DNA of 64,000 nucleotides, from assembly GCA_010279815.1 (NCBI GenBank), contig QEOQ01000204.1, positions 694,297 through 758,296 of the forward strand. Reading direction: 5' to 3'. This document shows positions 13,139 through 24,250 of this stretch, piece after piece. Numbering within the stretch: the stretch's first letter is position 1; each line of letters opens with the position of its first letter. The notes under the pieces were generated by a model, which was given only the letters and a program-made list of their open reading frames with translations, searched no databases and was not told the DNA's origin. The translations under genes and the position numbers were made by a program. This DNA is from Brachionus plicatilis (taxonomy: Eukaryota > Rotifera > Eurotatoria > Ploima > Brachionidae).

Positions 13139-13559
13139 TTAATAAAACAAAATGATAATTTTTTTCCTAGTAATCTAAATCTTGTGCCTATTTTATCGAG
13201 TCAGAATTCTAATTGATAAAGTATCCGCATTAAAGTCTGTTCACTTTGCAGTTAGTACATGCATCAGCAAAACTCCATTTCACTCATTTTCACTACTGAC
13301 CAAAAATAAACCGTGCATAATTAAATGTGTGATTCATGCTCTAAATAATAATCAGTAATGAGAACTGGGCCAAAATCTTAGGAAACAAAACTAAAATTTA
13401 TAAAATTTATATTAACAATTGGACTAAAAATGAATCTTCACTTAAATGCTCGCTTCTAATGATCAAATAGCAAAAATGGGTCATAACTGAATCACTAATT
13501 AATCACGAAATACAAGACCCGTTGACTTAATACTACCAAAAGACTAAAACTTGGACACC

Positions 13560-14170
13560 ATAGACACCTAAAAAGTCATCTGAGCAGCAAACTTGGCACA
13601 AAATTCTCATTCTCGAACGAGCACTACTAACTGACGTGACTGATGATGAACATTGTGGCCGATCGATTGCTTCATTTGGACCGATTAAATTGCTCGAGTT
13701 CGAATTGTGTGTGTCAAAAAAGGTAAACCATTCGCAAGCTAAACTTCAGCTCAAATATTTCTTCCTACTTAGACAAAGCAAAATTTTCGATTTAATTCGC
13801 CATTTTTTTTGCTAATATTTTCATCGATAGAATTTCTTTTTTTTTGTTGTTTTTTTTTTTAATATAACAAGAAAATAAAATTATTTTTGTTTTAGTTTTT
13901 TATTTTCGTTTTGAATAATTTTCTGTTCGAGATACGAGTGAGTGCGTGAGAATGTGATGGAGAGGGAGATCGCTTGATGAACGTCAAAAAAAGTCGGTCG
14001 GACTCAGATCCGACGGTCATACTTGTATTATACAGCTAGTCTCCGCTTGAATAAAAGGCTCGTCTTATCTGCACTAAGCGCACATAAACACTCACACAGC
14101 TTTCTCTCTCTCTGCTGCTTTCTATTAGCTAATGTCAGTGCTATACTCGAGTCGAATGCAGAGAAAAACT
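13560..14170. promoter_or_regulatory. Possible CHD promoter / 5' UTR region
   Basis: This stretch is visibly richer in G, C and CpG than the AT-rich DNA around it and lies 1.5-2.1 kb upstream of the CHD start codon. It contains the inverted repeat GTCGGA-CTCAGA-TCCGAC at about 13996-14013. The CHD start codon follows a splice-acceptor-like GGTCAG by 9 nt, so an untranslated first exon here is possible. No core promoter element can be assigned with confidence. Confidence 0.3.
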
Positions 14171-16143
14171 TAGTGCGAATAAAAGCGGTATTCACTTTAG
14201 TTTATCAATTTACTAGAAATGAAGTTTTTGTTTCATAAGAATAATTTGAGAGATTGAAACGAGGCTCATAATGATGATTCGAATGTTGAATTATTTATTA
14301 AATTAAACTTTATTTAAATTAGATTTAAGCAAAATATGAGAAATAAAACTTGGAAAATATTGAAAAATGAGCCGCTTTTTAGAGTAGACATTTTGCATTT
14401 ATTATTAAAATTTTATCTCATGCGGCAAACTCTGCATTCATTGTCTACCTTGAATTAATTTAATGCCATTTTTTTGTTTTAAATTAGTATTTAGTCGAGA
14501 GCTAAAATATTGCCGAATTATTCTCATTTATAAAATGCTTTATATAATCTCTATTTTTATAATTTTTCAAGAATCACTTTTAGATTGTTTTTTTTCTTAA
14601 ACAAATTTAAAATTGTTGCTTAAAATCACGAATGTTAAGTTAAATTCTTTTTTTGTTTTATCATAATTTAAAGCAAAAATTTTTTTTGTTCCCAATCGAA
14701 TTATTTTTGTTAAGACTCAACGTTTGCTACTCAAAGACAAATTTTAAATCAGTGAAAGCCTACTAAGAAATGGAAAGTGAATTTAGAATTTAATTTAAAT
14801 AATCTCCATTTACTTAGAATTTATTAAAAGTCTTGCAAGCTTTAATCAATACATGTATGTCAATGCGTCAAACTAAATTAAAAAAAAACCTTTTTAAAAT
14901 AAAAATTTAAATTTTTCTTCTATTTAGCTCATTAAGTAGCACTCCAAAAAACAAGCTTCATGTCGAAGTCTAAATTTTTTATTTCAAATATTCAAAACTT
15001 AAAAATAATGATTAATATTTGCATGAAAATAAAATTTTTCCTTTTTTTATTCTAAATAGTTTATAATTTTTTAAGCATTCATTAAAAATTAAACAACGAT
15101 TGACTGTGTTTTCTCTTTAAAAGATGAAAATTTATCATGATAGATAATACTCGATCAAAATAAATCAATTAAAAAAAATAACAAAATTAAGTTAATAAAA
15201 ATTTATAATTCTTTAATCAAGTTTAATAGGTTATTCAAAATTTATTCTTAGACCTCCTGAAAGTAACAAAAAAAATATCCTCATCAAATTCATCCGGATG
15301 ATAGGAAGTAGCACATTCAAATAAAATTGTAATTTTATAAAAACGTTAATGGTATTTAAAATTGTAACACAAATCAACATTTATAGAAAACAAATTAAAA
15401 TTAGTATTTTACCCGAAATTTTTAAGAATAGTTTTGTTTAAATCTAAATTTTGGAATAAAACAATATCTTCTTGATTTAGAAATAATTATCCATTAAATC
15501 ATCTATTTATCTTCAATATTGGCATAACAACATACATATGCATTACCTTTTGTAAATATGCTCAACAACTTTATAATAGCGAAAATTTTATATAAGATAT
15601 TTTTTTAAAATTTAGAAAATTTAATTTGGAGTATCTTTTGTACTTTGAATCAAATTAAAAAAATATTTAAAGGATTTGGTTAATTAATAGACAAATGTAA
15701 CAAAATCGTGCCGTCATAACCAAATTGCTTATCTAAATTGAATGCTAATGTAAATTTTGCCTAATATTTTTCTCTTTTATCTATTACAAAAAAATTTATT
15801 TAGAATAAAAATCAGCTCTGTATATCTAGTTAATGAATTTTATATAGCGGATTGCTTATTGTACCCTTATTTGGAATAAGTTAAGAAAATAAAAAATAAT
15901 TTTCAATGAGTACGTCTTTAAAATAATCTTTAATCCAAAAGTATTTTCATGCTTTAAAGTGCGAATGAAGTAGTAATTTTTGAAATTTTGAAAAATTCTT
16001 CTTAATAATTTTGATTTCTTAAAAATTTATTAAAGAATAAGAAAAAAATAACTTTTTTGCTTAATTTTATTAATAATAGTAATGATCTATAAAAGTTTAT
16101 ATTATCTAAAAAAAAAATCTTTTAATACATTCTAGTCAGAAAT

Positions 16144-17133
16144 TTAAACAAGTGGATAAGAAGCCATTGAGGCAATGCCACACATGTTGTTTTTGTTACG
16201 AGCCATCCAGATGTAACCTTGGTTACCCCAGCTAGTTCCCCAAGAGTTTTTGACAATAAAATAATCTTGTCCTTGTCCCAATGAATCGTAACCAACAGCA
16301 GTGACACCATGATCTAAGTATTGTGAGCTGCAGTAGTCATCGCTATAAATACCAGATGAATAAAATTGGAATGACATTTGACTGGCATCGATAGCAACTG
16401 AAATTGGACCAACAGTGGCAATTGCTTCAGTTAAAGCTTCCTCGCTACCTGACTCAACATCTACAAATCCAGTGTCAGTGGCTCCAACAGCAGATGGATC
16501 AAATTTGCATTTTCCATCTCTGGCAGTGTATGGGTATGAATCTTCGGTATCAATTCCATTGTTGGCTTTGATGTATTCGAAAGCTTGATCCATCAAACCA
16601 CCATTGCAGCCCATATTTCCATATTTACCAGAACAATCGACCAAATTTTGTTCGGACAAAGAGACTAAGCTACCAGATTGTTTAAAGTGTTGACCTTCCA
16701 ACGAGGCGACAGCTGAGAAAGCCCAGCATGAACCGCATTGACCTTGATCTTTAATTGGGGTTACGTAACCTTGGGTTCTCCAGTCAACAGCATCAGGAAC
16801 ACTGACTTTAGTTCTTGGAATAATGTTTCTTGGTCTACTAGCCAGTTTAGTTGAGTTGAAACCATTGAACATTCTGGCGAATTCCAAGTTAGTCATGTCA
16901 CCAAATTTGTTCATTTTGACTGTGAATGATCTTTTTCCCAATTGAGCTTGTAAGTTGTGTTGTCTAATGAATCTCAAATTATTTTCCCATATTAAACGTC
17001 TTTCTGTTTCTTCACTTTCTGAAGCATAGCCTTTTTGATGAGTTGTTTTGAATGATTGCCAGTAAGCGTCCAATGAACTGTCCAAAGCCGAGGCAACACA
17101 TACCAAGGCAAAAGCTAAAATTAATCCTCTCAT
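16144..17133 (-). CDS. Cathepsin L-like cysteine protease (preproenzyme), intronless
   Basis: Papain-family (C1A) lysosomal or secreted endopeptidase, 329 residues in one exon. A hydrophobic signal peptide occupies about residues 1-16. The I29 propeptide shows an ERFNIN-type helix (about 42-60) and a GNFD-type motif (N75, F77, D79). The mature enzyme begins near VPDAVDWR (112-119). Oxyanion Gln130, catalytic Cys136 (CGSCWAFS), His275 ([10 protein letters not shown]) and Asn296 (NSWG) are all present, as is the GCNGG motif (175-179) typical of cathepsin L. Nothing is missing, so it should be active. A TATA box lies about 50 bp upstream. The absence of introns in a window where many genes have several could reflect a retrocopy origin or simple intron loss. 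Cathepsin L fits better than S or K, but these groups are not separable in invertebrates. Confidence 0.95.
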   Translation of the reverse strand: MRGLILAFALVCVASALDSSLDAYWQSFKTTHQKGYASESEETERRLIWENNLRFIRQHNLQAQLGKRSFTVKMNKFGDMTNLEFARMFNGFNSTKLASRPRNIIPRTKVSVPDAVDWRTQGYVTPIKDQGQCGSCWAFSAVASLEGQHFKQSGSLVSLSEQNLVDCSGKYGNMGCNGGLMDQAFEYIKANNGIDTEDSYPYTARDGKCKFDPSAVGATDTGFVDVESGSEEALTEAIATVGPISVAIDASQMSFQFYSSGIYSDDYCSSQYLDHGVTAVGYDSLGQGQDYFIVKNSWGTSWGNQGYIWMARNKNNMCGIASMASYPLV

Positions 17134-17179
17134 TATTAGGTTTTTAATTAAATTATTTTTTTTCGAAAATATTTCAATC

Positions 17180-17187
17180 CTTTTATA
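17180..17187 (-). promoter_or_regulatory. TATA box of the cathepsin L gene
   Basis: TATAAAAG reads on the minus strand, 47-54 nt upstream of the cathepsin L ATG. With the usual 25-30 nt spacing, transcription would start near 17153, giving a 5' leader of about 20 nt. In AT-rich DNA such matches are common, but the G that ends the motif and the position make this one plausible. Confidence 0.55.
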
Positions 17188-18385
17188 CCGAATCTTCTTC
17201 AGAAAATTTTAGCTTAATGAGAATTAACAGTCTTTTTATCAATCTAAATTTTCTAACGATAAGGTTTATGTCTTAATTTTGATTAACCATTTTCTCTTTA
17301 TCTTTATTAAACTGATTTTTTTTAGCTTTATTGAGAACCTGAACAGTTTATTAGAAAAAAAAAACTGTGTCAAGTTTTATTACTTAAAAAAAGTCACAAG
17401 GCTTACAAAACACTTAAAAAATTACGCTTTTTTAGACAATTTAATTATTTGCTTGTCACATGAAATTAAGACTCACAAGACTAATCATTAGGGTATGATC
17501 ATTTCGTCTTTAATTTTAAGAAGGTAATTTAAAATTTAAGTTTTTTTTCAAAATTAAGGTATTTCAATACTCAAAATTCTTATTTTTCAGCCTTCATTAA
17601 AATCATGCTTTGATTTTAAATATTAATATATTGTTAATTATAAATCTTATTAATATTTCGATATATTTTTAAGAAAAACTAGTAACGATTGCCAATTTTT
17701 ACTTTAGATTGTTTAAAATTCTAAAATTGCTGAAATTTAGCGGTCAAAAAAAATAATGCAAAAAAGCCCAAGGAGTTCTTTAAATTGAATCTAAAATTCA
17801 AACATAATTAAATCATTTATCGTTAGAGATTGTAATATAAATCACATCAAGAAAAAAATGTGCATTTGCAGTCAATCTTATCCCAGTAACCATTCGAAAA
17901 GACATTAATAGACTTGGTCGGGATTATTTATCACTGAAATATTTCCGAACTGGGTAGAAGCTACTGTCATCGACATTTTAAAAGGATTTGGTAAATTGAT
18001 AAATATTTTATTTTTAGAATTAGAAAAAATTGAGTAAAAATTAGCCAAAATAAATATAAGCCAAAAAATTGCCTATTTTATTGAGCCTAAAAATATATTT
18101 CGAAGACAAAATTGAAAATATTTCGCAACAAAATAATAATCTTCATCTGTTTATTTAAAAATTTGAAATTTCAATTTAAATAATTTTATTTTGTCAGAAT
18201 GAATTAAATTCAATTAAAATAGATATCGATTTTTTCTGATGTGATACAAGACTGAAAATAAAGCAATATTTTCAAAAATTAATTTATTTAACCACAACAT
18301 TTAATAAAAAATTTTCATCAAAAAAAAATTTAAAATAAATTTTCTTTTGCTATTGGAAAGAAAATAATTTACAAATTTGATAAAA
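17188..18385. other. Intergenic, no recognised feature
   Basis: About 1.2 kb of AT-rich DNA between the cathepsin L promoter and the 3' end of the semaphorin gene. A 70-codon open frame near 17279 is all low-complexity and has no recognisable similarity. Confidence 0.6.
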
Positions 18386-21300
18386 CTATAGTTCCTGATC
18401 GAGATTTGTTCTCATCGGTAAAGCAAACGAAGTACGCTGATTTTTAATTGACTTGAGCGTAGCTGATCCATTTAGATTTGAGTAATTGCCAAATCTTAAA
18501 GTTCCGGTTCCATTTGTAATATTTACACTATTAGAGCTTAGAATACTCGAGTTAACATTATTCATTAAACAGTTACTGTTTTTATTAAATTCCTTATGGT
18601 TTACATAAGTATTAAAGCTTTTTGTAGGTAGGCCCAGTGTGCTCATTTTTTGATTATTTTGCTTGGTTTTCTTAAGAGTTCCTGAGTTGATTGTTGAATT
18701 AATCATTTCTTCATCATCATCTTCGTCTGGTAATACATCATTAAGTAGTGAAGAAATTCCAGTCGGATCAAAACGATTACCAATGGTAAAATATTCTTTA
18801 CTATGATTCGAACTAACTGAATGACTGCCTGTTTCCGAACTGCTCGAACTAAATTTGGCATTTTCAGTGGTACAGCTTGAACCAGTAGCGTCATCTGAAT
18901 TCTCTATTGTAAAATTTTTGTTAACTTTCAGTCTTTTTTTGCCAACACAACAGCAGCAATTCGTTGTTTTAAAACTTAAACAAGCTAAAATAAAGACTAA
19001 AATAGAACCGAGAATAAAGGTGGCTATTCCAACAAATGCTAAATGGTATCGAGTAAATTTTTTCTCTTCATTGCTGTTCATATTTGAAAATTTTTCCATA
19101 AAACCATTCTTATGGGTACAATTTTTGGCATAGCAAGAAATGATCTCTTCATTTTTGCCCTCGCACTTAAGACCATCTAGGCAAATACGAGACCGTTTTT
19201 GAAAGCCATTGCCACAGCTCACAGAACAGGGACTAAAATCAGACCAACAACTCCAACCTAATGTATCCACATTTGATCTACACTCACATCTTTTGGTCTC
19301 CTCGCTGTTTCCAAAGCAAGTTCCACGGATACATTTTCTGGATCTTTTTTGTTCATCACGACAACTTTTGCACTCAGACCAACCAGTCCATTCACTCCAT
19401 AGTCCCAATTCTTTTAAATCTCCTTTAAAAAAAAACAATTGTTTTTTTTTATTTATAAAAAAAAATTAAAAAATTACTCATTGATTGACATATTCTATTA
19501 TCTTTGCATAACCTATACTCGACAGAAATGCTTAAATTTAGCATTTTTGTTTGAGTGATGTCAGCATCTGGGTCTAATTTGCACATTAATTTGGACCTTC
19601 TATCCAGTTTTTGGCGTGTTTTATTATTAAAGTCAATATTTTCCCACTCTGTTATGAGACTTGATTTTTGATCAGGACATCTGTGCGAGTTGCAAGTACG
19701 CCATTCCTGATTACATCCAACACATGATCTTCCATTGCATACGCGACGCCTCATCTGAAAACCTTCGCCACAAGGCTTGCTACATGCTTCCCAAGCGCCC
19801 CAACTGGACCATTGGCTGCTCGAATGACAAGGATTGATCATTTCATGTGTGCATATTTCTTCTTCCTTCTCAGGACCAACACACAATCTACCATTGAATC
19901 TAGGAGACGGATTTGTACAAGATCTAGTTCTGGTTCTGATCACAACTGAGTTTTTGTGCGCCGTATTAGGTTCGCAAATGGACAGAGAATTAATTTTGCA
20001 AGCTGACCAATCCGACCATTCAGTCCACCCACCATTTACTTCACAATCTAAAATTTCGATTGACTCATTTTCGTCGCAATTTTTGCCTCCATTTCGCGGT
20101 TCAGGATTATTGCAGAGTCTCATTCGGCACTTGCATATTTCGCCATTACTGGATTTGCATTTGACCCATGGCCCCCAATCAGAAAATCCTCCATCGACCG
20201 GAGTTTTAGTTAAAGGACAAGTATTTATTGCGTATTGATGCAATTCTTTATTTGAACTCAGTGATTCTTGAGTTTTTATTTTAAAAATTGACAGACATTG
20301 TTGGTGCCTCGAATCCCAAACACAATAAGGGTCCATGGTATTTAAGCATCCAAAGTATGTGCTTTGAGCCTCACAATTCGAAAGTTTGAGTTTAATTAAG
20401 CTAAAACTTGTCGCTATCAGCAGATTTCTGTCTTGGGAATTTCCAATTATTGCTATATTGTTTATTGAATTTGAAATTGATTGTTTATTAGATTCAAATA
20501 AATCGATTTCTTCGATTAAGCAACTGGCAAGTTGACGTTGTCCATTACTTATGATAGTGTATTTGTGTACTGTGTTATGTCCAGTAGCAGCGAAGAGAAT
20601 GTCAATATTCTCATGTTTGGTATCAATATTATCAATAGTTATCTTGACAAAAAGGCTATTTTCAAGAACCACTAGTGGCATTTCATAGATTGGCTTGATA
20701 CTTAAATGCTTTAGCGGAAATCGATTTGAAACAATAAAACCGTTGCTTGAACGTTTATTTTCATTGAAATTGTTAGATGGCTCACATTTTGGAGTTTCGA
20801 ATGCTTGGTTCGATGGCTCCCAAATAGAGGTAGCTGTTTTTTGATGAGTAAATGGTCCCTGAAAAGCGGCTTCAAATGAATCCATGTTATAGACACAAAT
20901 TGCGCTTCCTTTCATTGCATTTCTGAAAAAAATAAAAAAATTGAATTTAAATAAATGATTTCTTATTCAACTGAACAATTATCATTAATTTTTCAAGGCT
21001 TGAATGTACAAAATATTTTAGATAGATTAAAAATTCAAAATCCTTTAAAAAAATTTGATTTTCCAAATTGTAAATAGGATGCTACAGTGCTTTTATAAAA
21101 GGTGCAGAATGGGCGTAATTTTACATTATTTTTAGTAAGCTTGTGTAATCTAACGTGAATATTTGTCGGCAAGGATATGTAATTTTACGAAAAATTACGT
21201 AAACATACATTAAAATACGTAATTCTTATTAAAATCGCCCTCGAATGCTTAGGGCAAAAAATATAAGGTAAATATAAAATTTTTTGTAAGAAAATTAATA

Positions 21301-24250
21301 TTATGGTAAGAAAAATATAAATTTGACTTCTTTTCCAAAATATCGAATAACACAATTTTTGGTAAAATTTTATGTAATGAAAATGTGATTTATCAAATAA
21401 TTTAAAAATAAAAAAGAGTAAAATTCAAACATCTTTAAAAGACTTAAAATAGAAATGGTGGTTGGTCAAATAATTTAAAACTGATCTTTTATTAATCACA
21501 GAGCGATCAGTATATAAAAAAGTCATACTATTTTTAAATATTTAATAATTATAATAATTCAGTAGTTAACAAAAAAAGATTTAAAATAAATAAATTCTAA
21601 GCAAAAAAATTTTTTATTTTAAATCTTTTCAAGATGTTTGAATTTTACTCTTTTTTTACCAAAAATTGTGTTATTTTTTTGCTCTAAGAATTGTAGGACG
21701 ATTTTACTAAAAATTACGTAATTTTAATGCATGTTTACGTAATTTTTCGTAAAATTACATATCATTACCGACTAATATTCACGTAAGATTACATAAGCTT
21801 ACTAAAGATAATGTAAAATTATGTAATTTAGCCCATTCTGCACCTTTTATAAAAGGAATGTAGCATAATGCTTTAAAATATTATTTTACTAAAATTTTTT
21901 AAAATATAACATTTTAAAAATGTATAAAGAAAATTAAGCTATAATTTTTAAAATACTATTTTACTCATTTAAAAATCAATTTGTTTGAAAGAAAAAATAG
22001 TTTTTTTAATTTGTTTTTTACTTGGTTAAATTATTTGAATCGATTTCTATTATTTTTAACCAAACTTTTTTTTGAAATCATTTAAAGCAATTTTTTTAAG
22101 GTTTAATCGATTTTTAGAAAAAAAGACAAACATATTGATTTACCTTAAAATTGGAATCGAACTATATCTTTATCAATCATTACAAATATCAGACGTTTTT
22201 TACGCATTAAAATTTTATTTTTCAAATCATTTATATTTTATTATTATTTTTCATTGAATAAAACATAGAAATTAATTACAAAAGAAGTTTCTTTTTTATT
22301 GAAGAAATAATTGTATTAATATAAACGATAAAGAAAAAAATTATAATTTAATTGAAATATTTGCAAAGAATCTTAATTCTTATTTTTAAAGAGAAATTTT
22401 AAATTTCAATCTTTTTTTCTTGCTTAGAGGGATTTTTTTAATTTAAAACCTCCGGCTTAGATCTAGATATAATTGAGAACAATTTTTCTAAAGAAAAATA
22501 ATACCGTTTAGTTTAAGTTTTTATATATCAAGATTGTCAATGTGATCTTACCAATTTTTTTTTTTCTTAGCAATTAAAAAAACCTATTTAATTTGTCTTT
22601 AATTTTTCAATATTTTGTATTTATTTGCTATAATTTGGTTCAAATATAAGGCTTTTTATTTTGTTTTGATAAATTTTTAAGACATCTTCTAATTATTGAA
22701 GTTTTTAATAAATTCTTTTTTGATTTCTTAAGTATAATATTTATTGGAAAATAATTGACTAAATCTTGATCTATGACTTAAATTATGAAAATGTATAGTA
22801 ATTTTAAAAAATCTGTGATTCATTTAATAAATAAAAAACTTACAGTGGAGTGTTAAAAATAGCGTAAATTAATTTCTTTTTTTCATCATAGAATACATCT
22901 TGAATTTCATCGAAGAAAAACGGGTATCTCTTCTCTTTATCGTGATTAAGGTAAACATTAAAATTATTCGAATGTGCCTGGTATGAACTGGGCAAAAAGC
23001 AGTCAATTTTTGCTTTTTCGAAAGAAATCCATTCATCATGATTTGCAGCTCCTTGTTCATGTTTACAAACCCTAACAACTCTTGAAACTATTTTCTATTT
23101 AATTAAAATAAAATAAAGAAAAAAATAAAAAAATTTTTTTTCAATTAATACTCCTCCAAAATTCATATACTCTAGTGCATTTTCGCGGATGAAAAAATAA
23201 ACATAATCGCCAATGCTTAATGAGGCTACAAAAATCGGCTCTAGAAAAAATAATTTAGATTGAATAAAAATTTTCACTAAGTTTACGGAATCCTACCATT
23301 AAGCCAGTTAGAATTGTACGGAATTGTTCTCAAAGCTTTTGATGGACCTATATTTCTAGCTATCAAAAAATCTGGTTTCATTCCTGAGTTTTCATACTCT
23401 ATATTTGTACCGAAGTAAACGTCTCCATTAGACAAGCTCACAAATGTTGAGCTAACTTGAGGTGACTTGGAAATGCGACCCACGCCTTGCATGTTTTCCA
23501 ATATCTCTGTAGGAGAAGATGCAGAGCGTCGTGAACAAAACGTATTAATTGTGTTAGTCGCGCAAAAGAAAATTTGCTCATTCTTTGAATTATTTCCGGA
23601 ATAAAACCCTAAGAGATTAATATAATTGTGGCAAGATTTTTCATTGCAATAGTCTGAGCTTTCATTTTCTACTACAATTATATCATTGTGTCGATCTTTT
23701 ATTGTAAGTGTGTCTTGGGCGTACGAAAATTTAATTAAAAAATCCCTAAAATAATTAAAATAAAGTATTTATTAAAATTCACAGATAAAGTTTTCATACT
23801 TGGCTGATACATATACATTCTCATTTTGAGAGTCTACTAAAATTTCTTTAAAGTCGCTTATACTTCTAAGATCTGTTAGACCATGTCGGTAAACAAGTTC
23901 TTCTTGGTTCATTATGTCCAACGATTCTGGAAATATTTGCATGCGATTTTTTCCTTCTAAAAAAGAAAATTATTTTTCTTAAATTTAAATCTATTTAATT
24001 TACCTGGATATGTCACATGATTTGAGTTAGAACTATCTTGAACAACGCTACTTCGCACTCTCCGGGGTGTATTATTCCATCGATCTTTTTCATTAATTTT
24101 TGGATTTACATCATTAAACTCATAACAATTTATTGATTTCGTCAAAAAACCACAATAAATAAAAACTATTATTTTAATCAAAGGCCATTCGTAGTTTTTT
24201 AAATAATCTGTTTTCATTTTTGACCAATTTGAACCCAATGTACGCGTCAT
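18386..24250 (-). CDS. Semaphorin-5-like transmembrane guidance receptor/ligand, seven exons
   Basis: Class 5 semaphorin, a cell-surface axon-guidance and cell-migration protein. Exons 5' to 3': 24004-24250, 23800-23956, 23297-23745, 23152-23240, 22844-23094, 19478-20922, 18386-19422. They total 3,675 nt (1,224 residues) and every phase matches. Order: signal sequence (about 22-40); sema domain (about 85-560) with ENVYVSAKDFLIKF, NSNWLNEPIFVAS and SRVVRVCK; PSI domain (about 581-617); three TSP1 repeats (641-691, 694-763, 768-813); a cysteine-containing spacer (815-880); two more TSP1 repeats (884-929, 934-981); a transmembrane helix (about 1006-1028); and a tail of about 195 residues starting with a CCCC cluster. 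Vertebrate SEMA5A/B have seven TSP1 repeats split by a comparable spacer, so this protein has fewer. Five introns are 47-57 bp and one is 1.9 kb. Confidence 0.93.
20923..22843 (-). other. Long intron of the semaphorin-5 gene
   Basis: A 1,921-bp intron with donor CT/GTAAGT at 22844/22843 and acceptor TTTTTTCAG at 20923, phase 2. All other introns in the gene are under 60 bp. Most of the extra length comes from a fold-back element at 21079-21866; the rest is AT-rich with no visible feature. Confidence 0.9.
21079..21866. mobile_element. Long inverted-repeat (fold-back) element inside the semaphorin intron
   Basis: A 788-bp element. The two halves are imperfect reverse complements over most of their length: the outer parts (21079-21265 and 21670-21866) match closely, and the match resumes in 21340-21450 against 21600-21665 after an insertion in the left arm. 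The ends read ATGCTACA and TGTAGCAT, followed inward by CTTTTATAAAAGGTGCAGAA, and many TTACGTAA-like motifs lie inside. There is no coding capacity and no clear target duplication. The transcript could form a long hairpin. Confidence 0.8.

Larger units (their letters stand above)
12039..16143. other. Intergenic: CHD upstream region and cathepsin L downstream region
   Basis: About 4.1 kb between two minus-strand genes. It holds the piggyBac-like element at 12569-13138 and a less AT-rich stretch at about 13560-14170 that may be the CHD promoter or a 5' untranslated exon. From 14240 to 16060 it is AT-rich sequence without recognisable features. An AATAAA-type signal on the minus strand about 70 bp below the cathepsin stop (about 16065-16072) may be its polyadenylation signal. 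Confidence 0.6.

Noticed and set aside
22869..23078. Minus-strand frame of 69 codons in the semaphorin region
   Set aside because: Wrong frame; the true semaphorin exon 22844-23094 reads SRVVRVCKHEQG in another frame.
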